Assembly (NCBI GenBank): GCA_030544215.1
Contig: JARZZO010000001.1
Coordinates: 44,175,098 to 44,239,097, forward strand
Length of the DNA stretch: 64,000 nucleotides
Source of the DNA: Zantedeschia hybrid cultivar
Taxonomy: Eukaryota; Streptophyta; Magnoliopsida; Alismatales; Araceae
Reading direction: 5' to 3'
Shown: positions 45,511-57,113 of the stretch, piece by piece
Numbering within the stretch: position 1 is the first letter of the stretch
How the letters are laid out: every line of letters begins with the position of its first letter
Made by a program: the position numbers and the translations under genes
The notes under the pieces: generated by a model
What the model was told of the DNA's origin: nothing
Databases searched by the model: none
What the model saw: only the letters and a program-made list of their open reading frames with translations

Positions 45511-48500
45511 TAGAGGAAATAAATAATTTAAACAGATAGTTCTTATAATTCAATTATGGACTTTTATTTTGAATTATTTTCCACTATTTTTTGACGGACT
45601 GTATAACCCTCATGTACACAGAACGGGAGACTCCGATGATCTCTGAGCAGGGATCAGAATCTCAATGACTTGTAGTACAGTCTTGTGGATAGCACAACAA
45701 ACTCTACTACAATCAAAGAGCACCCATCTCATGGGACTTGCAACTCTTTGCAACATCTGATCATGGCTTTGGCTCCCAGAGATTTAATGGCCTAGTGGAT
45801 AGCACAACAAACTATTAATTATGCTCTAAGCATTACCAACATTACGAGACGGGTATAGATTTGCATGCAACCCATGTGGATAGCACAACAAGGCTACATG
45901 GTTCCTCTACCCCGATCAAAAGGTATCTTATACCATAGCCAGAGTCTCTCCTTACAATTAGACAAGTTTTGTGGTAGCACAACAAACCTGTCTAAGGTAA
46001 TTTTAGTCCTATGACTATAACGATGGAGGACCACACAGTAAGTTCTTAACTACTCATGTTACAGCTTAGACTTTAGCAAGGGTCTTAGATAACTTTTATC
46101 TTGGTCTCTTCCTATGTGATAGTTTATAAATATATCTCATATATATTTAACTATACCTAGATAATAGTAATTGATTCCTAATCAAAAAGAAAAACATACA
46201 TCAATCGTACATCTTCATTATGTGGTCATGGACAGCACGGTGATTAACTGGAGCTATACAATTAATCACCACAACTATATAACAATTATATAATTAAAAC
46301 ATGCAAATACATAGACACTGGTGATCTCATCTCCTGTCACCTTCCTGATTGCATTTGTGGATCATCCTCACCTCTCCTCGGCCAACACGATCAATCACAA
46401 ATAATGTTGATTTTTGAAATATTTTCAAATACAAATAAATTGTAAGAGAAAGCCTTATGGCCAAATACAATAATCGAGGGGGATAGAATTATATTGAAAT
46501 GATATAGAGAGGAAAACATGCAGGCCTCATTAATTAACATTTAATTAACCCATAAATCACATTCCATGACAATCCACATAATCACACCATCACATGATAT
46601 GAACTTAACTAAGTGCATGTCCATGACCACTACACATTTTAACCATCCACACATGATAAAGCACATCACATGAAGGCTAAAATTTTGAAAAATAATAGTT
46701 TTAATTTTTCACAAAAATTTGGGTACCAATCAAAATTAGATAATTTAGGTTTTCGAAAATCACATTTTTTATTATGTATTTAAATCTAATTTAAAGTATT
46801 AAAATACATCAACATGTGCACTCAAGACTAAAAAATTAAAATTCTAAAATATTCCATGCATAATTTAGAAAATTTTTAACTTAATTAATCTAACACTTAA
46901 ATTAATCTTAAATCACATTAATGACAATTATTAATGTGAAACAATCTAACATTTAGATTGAATTAAAATTTTCTTAATAACTCTTATAAAAGAATTTATA
47001 ATTCTAATTTTAATTATTTAACAACTCTTTGTTAAGAACCTCTTTTATTAAACAATATTACTCAACATGTTAAGAAATATTAATTAAAAACATTTCTAAC
47101 TCAATTAACTTAATATTTAGATTAATTGAAATTGTCTTAACAACTCTTACTAAGTTATCCCCAAATTTTAAAAATTCTCTTAACAACCTATTGTTAAAGA
47201 AAATCACCAAGATATTAATAATTTCTTAGCAAATACCATTTCAACTCTTGTTAATGGTCCTTAAGGTACAAGTATTTCTTTAACAACCCTTGATAAAGAA
47301 ATAATAATTTTTTTTATATTTCATTTAATATTAATCTAACATTTAGACTAATAATAAATAATAATAAAAATTCATCAATTATCAAACTTACAATTAGATC
47401 AATAAATAATGATATATAACTACAAATGTTAATACTAATAAAGATCAATATCTTTAATTTGAACCTCAATGGAAAAATGAGATTTAATTAAGTATAAGTC
47501 TTAAAACAATTTTAAAACGTTGCCTTAATTAATATCTAAAATTTGTTAATTGAATATTAGTCTTAAAACTATTTTAAGACAATACCTCAATTAATATCTT
47601 GATAAATAAATTTCAGTTTTAAAACAATTTGTTTCTTAAACATGGAGATATTAAATATTGGTCTGAAAACAAATTTAAGATAACACTTTAATATTTTGTA
47701 AATTGAAATCTTAGTTTTTAAACATTTTAAAACAAAATCTCAATTAACTTATCTTATTATCAATACTTGGGGATTAAGAAGGGTATTCGGATTAGGGGTT
47801 AAATGGGCTTGGGTTTAAGAGGGGCTGTCAAAAAGGGGTTGGGGTGGCTTCTGGCCCGAGCCTGGGCCTAGCCCGCTATGGCTTGGAGCCTGGTCCGGTT
47901 TGGACCGCCCTATGCGGGCCAGCCCGGCAGGACCCGTGCCGGGTCCGTGCGGCTAGGGCTGAACCCTTGCCGCCGCCGCTACCTGGTTTACCAGCGTCCC
48001 TGCCCGATGCCGGCAAGGTGGAGGGGGGAACGGGGCGGCGCCGCCGGCCTTCCCCGGCCACCCCTAATCTGACCAGTGAGGCCGGTCGACAGGCCCGACG
48101 CCAGTGGAGCTCCGGCGAGCCCTCCTGTTGTTATTGTACACCCGATGCCCCAATCTTCTATCCCGACGCTGGTAGGAAAAACCAAGATGAAGGATCCCCT
48201 TTTTCCACCGCCGGAGACCAGGCCAGCGAGCCTGCCGGCGAAGCCAGCACCGCCGAAGGTCCTCATTGCCGGCGGTGCGTGTTTACTTTGGATCTATGCC
48301 CCTTTTCATCTCCTCCTTTCTCTTCCAACTTTTGGAAAAAATAAGGAAAGAAAAGCACCGCCGGCTGTCGGTGATGACAAGGGTTCATTGGGCACTAGTA
48401 GACACAACTGGTCACACCAGCATGCTCAACAATGGTGACGATCACCATCAATGCCCTTCCAAGCTCTTGAAAATCGGGCTTTTCAACTCCACAAAGAACA

Positions 48501-48665
48501 CTCCAAAAAAACCCCAAAAATTTGGTTTCTCTCCACAAAATAAATTCCACATCATTGCATGTTCATCTCATGAACAAAATCCGCGAGAGAAAAATAAATC
48601 AATGCATGGAAATTAATTTCAGAATAATAATTTTGTTATCCTGAAACAGATCAGAGCGGAACCTG
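45511..48665 (-). other. E2 leader
   Basis: Four direct repeats of GTGGATAGCACAACAAACT (45685, 45795, 45876, 45971) lie in the gag-proximal part, followed by a segment shared with E1 and E3 ending GTGGATCATCCTC (46355). Next comes a long AT-rich stretch with many short TTAACAA/TTGTTAA words (46560-47760) and a GC-rich block (47790-48300). ORFs in the GC-rich block overlap on both strands and have no domain. Confidence 0.7.
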
Positions 48666-48677
48666 GCGCTGATACCA
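48666..48677 (-). other. E2 primer-binding site
   Basis: The minus strand reads TGGTATCAGCGC, one mismatch from the E1 site, one base from the 5' LTR end. Confidence 0.8.
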
Positions 48678-48678
48678 T

Positions 48679-50264
48679 CGTAGGAATCTGGGCGGGGCAC
48701 GACGAACGCAGCGGAAACGCAAAATAAAATCCCGCTTGATGCCCGTAGATCCGTTTCGGAACAAAACCGGAAATCAAAAAACCGAGTCGTGTGATCACAT
48801 CACCTTGCGCGGATTCGAATCCGTGACCGTTTCTGTTGGTCGAGGCGATGCCGCTAGCCGCACAAGCATCCGGCCTCCAAAGGTATCCATGTAATACTCC
48901 GCGGTGGTTCGTCCTCAATCCCTCGTCCGGAACAGCATGCTCGCTGAAGAATCCTCGCCGCAACAATATCTGGATCATCTAGACGGGAATTCCCGACTCT
49001 AGGGAAATGCACGTGGCGGAGACGGGAAGTCTCCCAGTGCCTCGATCAGGGCGCCCAGAGGAGGAGGAAAGAGAGAGGTGGGACGGCCAGCCTTGAGAGC
49101 TCCTAGAGCTTGGCCTAGGGTTTGTCAACAGCGCGTATATATATTAAGTCGGTGCGACTTTTCACAAAAGTTCCGGAGTTAATATAAATCCCACTTAAGT
49201 ACCACAAATTGAGAATATGTTTGTGTGTGACCCTCTAGGCCCATTAATCAGTCCGATTTTTAGCCTGTTAAGCCCAATAACTAATTATTGACTTATTGTG
49301 ATTAATTAATATCTAGATATTAATTAATTACTTAACTGAATTAACATCTCATGTAAAATTCAATCAGACTTCTGATCAAGTTGGGTGCCAAGCAACACCG
49401 CATGATCCCGAAGGTAATGGGATTCAGCAACCCACTCATGGAACCTTTCCGTCCACAGTTACCACGTAGCTATATTCCTTCGTTCGCACAACACTCTCGA
49501 GTTAACCTAGGGTATGGTCAATTGTCAAACCCTAGATGGTCAACTCACTTGAATCAGACTCCGCTGTATAATATCCGAAAATACCTTTTCTCATATTATG
49601 TTTGCACTGGCTAGAGACTCATGCGGATCTATTCTAAAGCATTCTCTCTCCAGTTACCTGAGAGCAAACAATCCTCTATTGAACACACAATCACCTTCGA
49701 AGGTCTTCCGCTGGACCCGATCCTTAACTATTAGAAATCCTGTGGATAGGGATTCGTAAACCAAGGTCAAAGCCCAGAAGTCTATCGACAAGGTGTCTTT
49801 GGTGTCTCAAGTCCAAGGACCAACCACGCCACTGTGACGATGAATCAAGCCGGTTGACAGTCAGGTAAATTACCATTCGGCGATTCATATCGGATCAGTT
49901 TAGTGAACTCATTCCCCAATGAGCACCTATAGGTTCACCATTGTGTCTCCACACATGTGACTAACGAGATCAGTCACCCTCATCATATGAGCTGGAATAA
50001 CCTGTACTAGTCTTACCGGATGTTTGATGTCCTCTTCAAACATCCTATGACTAGGAACAATTCAGAATATGTGTTTATAGGTCATCGGTCTCATTATTAT
50101 GATCTCATCGTAATCCGATGACCGTTGCACATATTCATGGACATCATTATGCGCAATAATAATAAACACGCCAATCTACATAATGAAATATATATGCCAT
50201 TTATTATTGAATTAGATTGAAATAGGTGCCTCGTGATTGGCTTAGAGGCCACCTATATCTATCA
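48679..50264 (-). repeat. E2 5' LTR
   Basis: The 1586-bp LTR pairs with 40857-42432 along its whole length. The TATA element is at about 49132-49147 on the minus strand and the palindrome core at 48811-48822. It borders the AATCC duplication at 50265-50269. Confidence 0.9.
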
Positions 50265-50600
50265 AATCCACCTTGGCATAATAGGCCTCCAACCAATCCA
50301 TGCCAAAAATGACAACATAGTCTTGAATGACGAGAACATACAACTGGGCTGGTAGCTGATGACCCTCAATGGCTAAGGGAACCTTGCTCAAACAACTATA
50401 AGTCAACATAAAATCTTCAGAAGGAACCTTAACCATCATCCCATTAGAAATCTCTTCGACAGGCATAGAAAGAACATTCATGAAGTGCTTGAAAATAAAA
50501 GAATGTGATGCAGCAAAATCAATCAGCAGACGAGCGGACTTACCAAGAACAGAAAGTGTACCTTCCACCAAGTTAGATGCCTGAGCCTCCTTCCTGGTGA
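50265..50600 (-). pseudogene. G2 protease
   Basis: The minus-strand frame reads LSVLGKSARLLIDFAASHSFI, then VIFGMDWLEAYYAKVD. Retroviral-type aspartic proteases of this family have D-S/T-G-A at the active site; here it is DFAA, so the catalytic glycine is lost. The gene continues at 40851 after E2. The C-terminal GMDWL motif is typical of gypsy protease. Confidence 0.8.
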
Positions 50601-51196
50601 TATCAAGAACTCTCTCCTAGGTCCTCTACTTCTTCTGATCTCCTGGGTCTTGCTCCTGAGTGTACCTCTAGGGACAACTCCTCGCCAAATGGCCATGTTG
50701 ACCACAAGTGTAACACTTGCCTGAGAATACGTGACACTGAGTCCCACCGTGTGCACCGCCACAATAACGACAAGTCACCGAAACTCTCTAGACTACCTCC
50801 TGCTGCACACTGGCCATTGGCTGACTCTGCTGGTCTGTCTGGGTCTGTTGCCGTTGCTACCATCATCACCACGGAAAAACCTCATGAACCTGGAGCTGGG
50901 CGAAGACGATCCTGAACTAGAAGAAGGAGCTACTATTGCGGTCTTGCCTTTGTTGTATGCCGATCCCTGAGTTTCCAGTCCCCGCTCTCGAGCCATCTGA
51001 TCGTGTTGTGCCTCCAATGCTGCCGCATACCTCACTACTTAAGCTAAGTCTAAATAACAATGTGATGCCACCAAACTTCTCAAATCAAATCTCAGCCCGT
51101 CAACGAACCTCTCGGTCCTGTGCTCTTCATCCTCTGATATGAAAGGCACAAACCTCCCCAAGGAAATGAACTTCATCTGATACCTAAGCACTGACA
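50601..51196 (-). pseudogene. G2 gag, C-terminal part with zinc knuckle
   Basis: On the minus strand, FVPFISEDEEHRTERFVDGL and YAAALEAQHDQMARERG match the end of the gypsy gag domain (about 50950-51180). A serine-rich linker and a CCHC knuckle CYTCGQHGHLARSC follow (about 50675-50720), then the protease. Stops and shifts interrupt it. The N-terminal half is missing: at about 51197 the sequence changes to an E4-type copia LTR. Confidence 0.8.
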
Positions 51197-51199
51197 TGA

Positions 51200-51911
51200 A
51201 CATGAACAGCATCAAGCAACACCTCGTGATCCCAGGAGATGTCGGAGATCATCATCCCGCTATCGAAACCTATATATCTACAGATTATCGTATAAAAATA
51301 ATCCTTCGTCCACAGAACTAATGACAGAGCATAGTTAATTGTCAAACTCCTCAATCATTTACGTGGATCAATCGCTCAATGATATATCGGAAAACTTCTT
51401 TTCCAATAATTCCATTAATCCTGGCCATGAACTTAAACGAGCATAGACTATTGTGGACGATTCCATTTTGACCACTCAATCACCTTCGTAGGACTTCCAC
51501 TGCTAACGGTCACTTGAATATTCAAACCCGTATACTCTGAATCCTTAATCAAGAGCCAGGTAGTAGTGGTCTTCGCACAAGGTGTCATTGGCATCTCAGG
51601 TCAAAGGACCTACTAAACTAGTGCAACACAGAATATCCTGGTTGACAGTTAAGACCGTTTAGGAATTTTAGAGCAGATCAGTTCTGTGAACTCATTCAAA
51701 CAATAAGCACCTACATACTTGTCTCAATGTCTCCACACTAGTGGTTATGAGACCAACCACTCTCATCACATGAGCAGACACAACATGCATCAATCTGTCC
51801 GACGGTTCGAGCATTCTATGGCTGATAATAGTTTAGGACTTATGTTTATAGAAGGTTAATCTCATTATCACAACTCTTTGTGATTTTACTCTCATTGCAA
51901 AAGTCATGAGA

Positions 51912-51953
<42 letters not shown>

Positions 51954-52076
51954 CATAATTGGATGCACAATTATACACATATACACACATATATATATAT
52001 GAGAAATACCATTTATTACTGAATAAGAATTAAGGAATTAAGTCCGTGATTGGATTAGGACACCCTAACTCCTTCA
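51200..52076 (-). repeat. Partial E4-type copia LTR
   Basis: Homologous to 11500-12374. In its own direction it starts TGAAGGAGTTAGGGTGTCC at 52076 and is truncated at about 51200, so about 0.88 of 1.49 kb remains. It contains an (AT)n run at 51916-51950. Confidence 0.75.
51916..51950. repeat. (AT)n microsatellite
   Basis: An uninterrupted TA repeat of about 17 units in the E4-type LTR; the copy at 12230-12250 has only a short version, so the tract expanded or shrank after the copies separated. Confidence 0.95.
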
Positions 52077-54060
52077 CTTATCACATATCACATAACGAAT
52101 AATATGGTATAGTAGATTTTCATATCATATTCATATCATGTATTATAAGATTAAGATAGATTCATATGATTTTAGAGGAATAACTAAGTAGGATGATCAA
52201 ATGATTAAGTTGAATAATAAACATATAGAGCAAAGATTTTAAATTTATGTGCCATTCAAACATATCAAATCATATCATAACGGACATTCACTAAAACCAA
52301 AACATAAGGAGTCGAACAAAAAAATATCAAAATATCTAGCCAAATGATGTAAAGGTCTTAATCTTATATAGAATCAGAGAGCTTATGTTCTACCACAACC
52401 ATACAAATGGCAAATAAGGTGACCCCCATGGATTCAAGAGGTGGCTCCAACTCAGCATAGTACTTTGTTCAATATGGCACTTTGTACCTACTGCATGACT
52501 GTGATTGTACTTGTTGCCCTCGGATTTCATACACAAAAATGCACTACACGAAATACACACTTAAAGAGTCATCATGGTAATATAAGAAGACAATTAGAGT
52601 AAATATGATGTCAACATATTACTGGAGTGAAAATTAAGCTCTTAGAATTTTCTCAGAATTTTTGGATCAAAAATCATATTTTCAAGTACTAAAATCTATT
52701 TTTTGGAGCAGAAAATTTAATAACTAGGATGAAAAATAACAAACATATTAAGAAATTAGTCAAACCTGATGAACATGATACATAGGTCATATATGAAGCG
52801 TGTACAGAGTTTAATCAATTTCTAGATAGGTTAATATGATTTTGGACTCTCACTTTGAATCCAAAAATTTGACTTTAATAGAATTTTAGCAAATGAAAAA
52901 AGAGGGCAAAGAAATATCAAATAGTGTCAAAGGTCAATGACAATATGATAAAGGTCTTCACAAAATTTTTATGATGTTAACATGGATCGAGTGAGATAGA
53001 AGGTCCACAATTTAAGATCTCAAAACTGCCACGATAGATTACATAGTCTGACAAATAAATTATAAAATAAATATCAAACGAATTCAAAAATTTATCAAAT
53101 TTATTGTATATTAAGATAACTTTCAAACTACGCTTATGTCAAAAACTTAAATCAATTGGACATCGGACTAATAAGAACAAATATCTGTAACTCAGGTGAT
53201 CATAGTTGAAGATAAAACAAACTAAATTGATAGATTGTATATGCTAACGGAATAATCATAGAATAAATAGTAAATAAGATTATAAAAATATGAAAGTTTA
53301 TGATAATGAATCAGACATATCCATCAAGCTTCTTACCAATTTATTAGCATTTTAAAAATTTTAAAAATAACATAATTTTTAGTACAAAATAGATCATACT
53401 TAAGATTATACGCCTGCCTTTTGAAGAAAGATCAGTTCTTGGTTCTCCTATGACTTCCTTTCTATCTATCCATAGTGTCTTCATCTTCTATGCTCTTTTT
53501 CAAATTCTCTAGGCTCTTTTCCACATTCTCTAAGTCTGCTGGAACCACCATCAAGCGCTAGAACCAACTCCCATGAAGTTTAACCCTCCCTTCTCTCTTT
53601 TCTCTCAAGAACAACACTATAAACATACCTTCTAAGAAGAGTTGCGCCCCTTAATGGCTCTAGTAAAAATCTAAGAGCTTATTTATAATCAATTTCTCTT
53701 TTCACATCTAATACTAACTTTACCTTCTTCCTTGGGGTCGGAGCTTCACCCTACAAGACTTTCTCTTCAAATTAAAGTAGCAATCCTAGTGCAAATCAGT
53801 CTCTATTTTCGTAGTATGTAGTTTATTTTTCTGAAAATCTTTAAATTTGACCTCTTAAATATCCTAATTAGGAAAAATATTCTTCTACAAAGTTTTATAA
53901 CTTTCTAATGACACCAATCTCACTATTTGGAGTTCTATACCAAAAGTCATCCCTATTTTACTAATATGATGTCCTAGGTGTTGAGTAATTTGTGGATTTA
54001 TATTATTTTTCATATTTTAGTGATAACAAAACCTTAGAAATGTCAGTATAAATGATTTGA
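52077..54060. other. AT-rich LTR-like DNA, element not identified
   Basis: No ORF is worth calling. A minus-strand TATAAATAAG at 53678-53687, followed downstream on that strand by CT/GA-rich sequence (53450-53640), suggests a minus-strand LTR promoter. Ends of this possible LTR could not be found. Confidence 0.3.
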
Positions 54061-54138
54061 CTTTAACTATTTATTATCTCTAACTGTATTCTGGTTTAAT
54101 CGCTTCAATTCTATGAGAAAATTACTAAGTATTCTATC

Positions 54139-54660
54139 CATTAACACTTTGAATGCCTCTTCAATTAACACCTCCATGTCGATTAATGTAAGTGGCATTT
54201 CGATTACCACTATTACTTGAGTATCGATTGCACTTTAAGTCTTATATTGATTAGCTCTTTGATTATTGCCTTAAGTCTTGAATTGGTTAGCCCTATCGAT
54301 TACCAATGTAAATTTCACAATCGATTAATGCTTCAATTAACGACTCAAGTCTTATATTGATTGACTCTTCGATTAGTGCCTTTAGACACATATCGATTAA
54401 CACTTTAAGTGCTGATTCGATTAGCGCTGTAAGAATCAGTTCAATTAATGTTTCCAGAACCACTTTGATTATCGTTTTATCTTCGCCATTGATTAACGCT
54501 TTATATGTATTTCGATTAACTCAGTGAGCAGAGATCGATTTGCACTTAAGTGTTACATCAATTAATGCCTTATCAATCTATGTTATATCACTTCGATTAT
54601 GTCTTTGATTAACGTTATATCGATTCGTTCGATTAACAACCGTTTCAGTTAACGATTACA
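54139..54660 (+). repeat. Degenerate 24-bp minisatellite with 12-bp half period
   Basis: Around 25 occurrences of a CGATTAAC-like core. Measured distances between successive ATTA cores are mostly 23-25 bp, with several 11-12 bp steps. A typical unit is CGATTAACACTTTAAGTG plus about six bases. Units are heavily mutated relative to each other. Confidence 0.75.
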
Positions 54661-55144
54661 ACGCCTTAACTCTAGTCATATCTCTAATATAAGTGAGAGT
54701 TGACTAACGGCTTAACTTCGATTAATGGTTAAATTCTCTCTTCAATTAGTCAATGACTTACAACGATTACATCATCGATTATACTAGCTAACTATTTTAT
54801 ATATTTTTTTGACTGAGATCTCTGTCATATCTTTAGATGACAGATTGTATACCTTTTCGATGCTACTATGTACTATCTTTAATCATGCCGAATCTCTGAC
54901 TAACAGATTTCCTTATAGCTATGTTGCTTCAATTTTTATCTATGTCTGTTAGACCGAAAAGCTATTTAGTTTAATAAATTATCTTTTTTATAGATTTTTG
55001 CTAATTAACTGACACAAGGTAGAAAAAAGCCAGTTTCCTTTCTTGTGTTTAAAATATTTTTGTAGGATCCTGACCAAGAAGTAGGTTCTACATCCGAGGA
55101 AGCTTCCAAGCACTGCTTTAGATATCCCGAACAGAAGTCCAAAG

Positions 55145-55148
<4 letters not shown>

Positions 55149-55181
<33 letters not shown>
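55149..55181. repeat. (TC)n microsatellite
   Basis: About 16 uninterrupted CT units, about 80 bp upstream of the TATAAATA box at 55259. Confidence 0.95.
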
Positions 55182-55186
<5 letters not shown>

Positions 55187-55258
55187 CTGTCTCTAAAAAA
55201 GTGGGAATCCTGCATATCCCTTTTCATCAGTCTAACTGGTAAGTTTTTGAAGACCTGG

Positions 55259-55266
55259 TATAAATA
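55259..55266 (+). promoter_or_regulatory. TATA box (TATAAATA)
   Basis: A perfect plant TATA box in the sense direction, with a TC tract upstream, inside the LTR-like sequence that E3 interrupts. Confidence 0.55.
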
Positions 55267-55539
55267 GAGATCTTCACCAGAGAGAAGTAGATATGTCAAG
55301 AACCAAGCTTAGAGAAATCCTAATATTGACCACAAGTGAATTCAAGAGAGAGAGTTGCGCCTAATCGCCTAAGAAAAAGTCTTGTGTGAAGATTTCAAGG
55401 GCTCTGCTTCAACATTTTCTACAAGAAGCTCTTGAAGATCTTCCTTTGATCAAGACCAGTGCTCTTTACTGTTTCATTACTTATTGTCTTGATCTGTGTT
55501 CTGTTCTTTGAGAAGAACACTTGACTGTTGTAAAACAAT

Positions 55540-57100
55540 TGATGGATATAAGTGTCTACTAAGCCAATCATAAGGCACCTATTACAACCTGACTCATTAA
55601 AAATGACATTTATTTCATTATGTAAATTGGTGTATTTATAACTACGCATAATAAAGTCCTTGAATGTGTGCAATAGTCATCGAATTATGATAAGATCATA
55701 ATAATGAGACCAATGACTTATAAACACATATTCTTAATTATTTCTAGTTGTAGGATATTTGAAGAGGACATCAAACATCCGGTAAGACTAATACATGTTA
55801 TTCCAACTCATATGATGAGGGTGACTGATCTTGTTAGTCACTTGTGTGGAGACACTATGGAAAACCTATCGGTACTCATTGGGGAATGAATTCACTGAAC
55901 TGATCCGATATGAATCGCCGAATGGTAATTTACCTAACTGTCAACCGGCTTGATTCATCGTCACAGTGGCGTGGTTGGTCCTTGGACTTGAGACACCAAA
56001 GACATCTTGTCGGTGGACTTCTGGACTTTGACTTTGACTTATGAATCCCTATCCACGGAATTTCTAATAGTTAAGGATCGGGTCAAGCGAAAGACCTTCG
56101 AAGGTGATTGTGTGTTCAATAGAGGATCATTTGCTCTCAGATAACTGGAGAGAGAATGCTCTAGGATAGATCTGCAAGAGTCTCTGGCCAGAGCGGACAC
56201 AATATCAGAAAAGGTCTTTTCTGATATTGTACAGTGGAATCTAATCCAAGTGAGTTGACCGTCTAGGGTTTGACAGTTGACCATACCCTAGGTCGACAAG
56301 AGTGCATTGTGCGAATGAAGGACTAAAGCCACACGGTAACGGTAGACGGATAGGTTCTATGAGTGGGTTGCTGAACTCCATTACCTTCCGGGATCATGCG
56401 GTGTTGTTTGGCACCCAACTTGATCAAAAGTCCGGCTGAATTTACATGAGATGTTAATTCAATTAAGTAATTAATTAAATATCAGATATTAATTAATTAC
56501 AATAAGTTAGTAAAATGTTATTGGACTTAACGGGCTAAAAATCAAACTGGTTAATGGGCCTAATGGGTCACACGCAAAATGATTCTCAGTCGGTGGTACT
56601 TAAGTGGGATTTATATTAACTCAGGGACTTTTATGAAAAGTCACACCGACTTAATATATATACGCGTTGTTGAGAAACCCTGGGCCAAGCTCTAGGAGCT
56701 CTCAAGGCTGGCTGTCCTCCTCTCTCTCTCCTCCTCCTCTGGGCGCCCCTCTCGAGGCGCTGGGACACTTCTCGTCTCTACCGCGTGCATTTTCCGAGAG
56801 TCGGGAATTCCTGTCCGGGTGATCCAGACATCGTTGCAGCGAGGACTCTTCAGCGAGCACGCTGATCTGGACAAGGGATTGAGGATGAATCACCACGGAG
56901 GATCGCGTGGATACCGCTAGAGGCCGGACGATTGTGCGGCTAGCGGCATCGCCTCGGCGGAACCGAAACGATCGCAGATTCAAATCCGCGCAAGGTGATG
57001 TAATCACAACCTGTATTTTTCGAAACGGATCTGCGGATATCAGGCGAGAATTTTTATTTTGTTTCCGTTGCGTTCTTCACGTCCTGTCCGGATCCCAACA
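55540..57100 (+). repeat. E3 5' LTR
   Basis: The 1561-bp LTR starts TGATGGATATAAGTG and ends GTCCGGATCCCAACA. The TATA element TTAATATATATACGCG lies at 56651-56666. A palindrome relative (GCAGATTCAAATCCGCG) is at about 56974-56990, followed by CAAG/GTGATG, a possible splice donor at 56994/56995. Confidence 0.9.
56651..56666 (+). promoter_or_regulatory. LTR TATA element
   Basis: TTAATATATATACGCG is identical in position and nearly in sequence to the minus-strand copies at 41312-41327 and 49132-49147 in E2. Confidence 0.6.
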
Positions 57101-57101
57101 G

Positions 57102-57113
57102 TGGTATCAGAGC
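57102..57113 (+). other. E3 primer-binding site
   Basis: TGGTATCAGAGC, identical to the E1 site, one base after the LTR end. Confidence 0.92.

Larger units (their letters stand above)
40857..50264 (-). mobile_element. Copia element E2, complete ends, no coding capacity
   Basis: The 9408-bp element has two LTRs (40857-42432 and 48679-50264), a primer site with one mismatch (TGGTATCAGCGC), a purine tract and an AATCC duplication. The internal region still aligns piecemeal to copia pol and gag but has no usable reading frame. It splits G2. It must have been copied with proteins from another element if it was already defective, which its shared defects with E3 suggest. Confidence 0.9.
54661..55539 (+). 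other. LTR-like sequence with promoter, split by E3
   Basis: A (TC)n tract (55149-55181) precedes TATAAATAGAG (55259-55269) and a further 270 bp resembling an LTR leader. The sequence stops at 55539 where E3 begins. With the minisatellite it may form the U3 and R of one plus-strand LTR of an unidentified element. Confidence 0.4.

Noticed and set aside
47844..48616. ORFs of up to 166 codons in the E2 leader
   Set aside because: Same GC-rich leader position as in E1 and E3, overlapping frames on both strands, no family signature.
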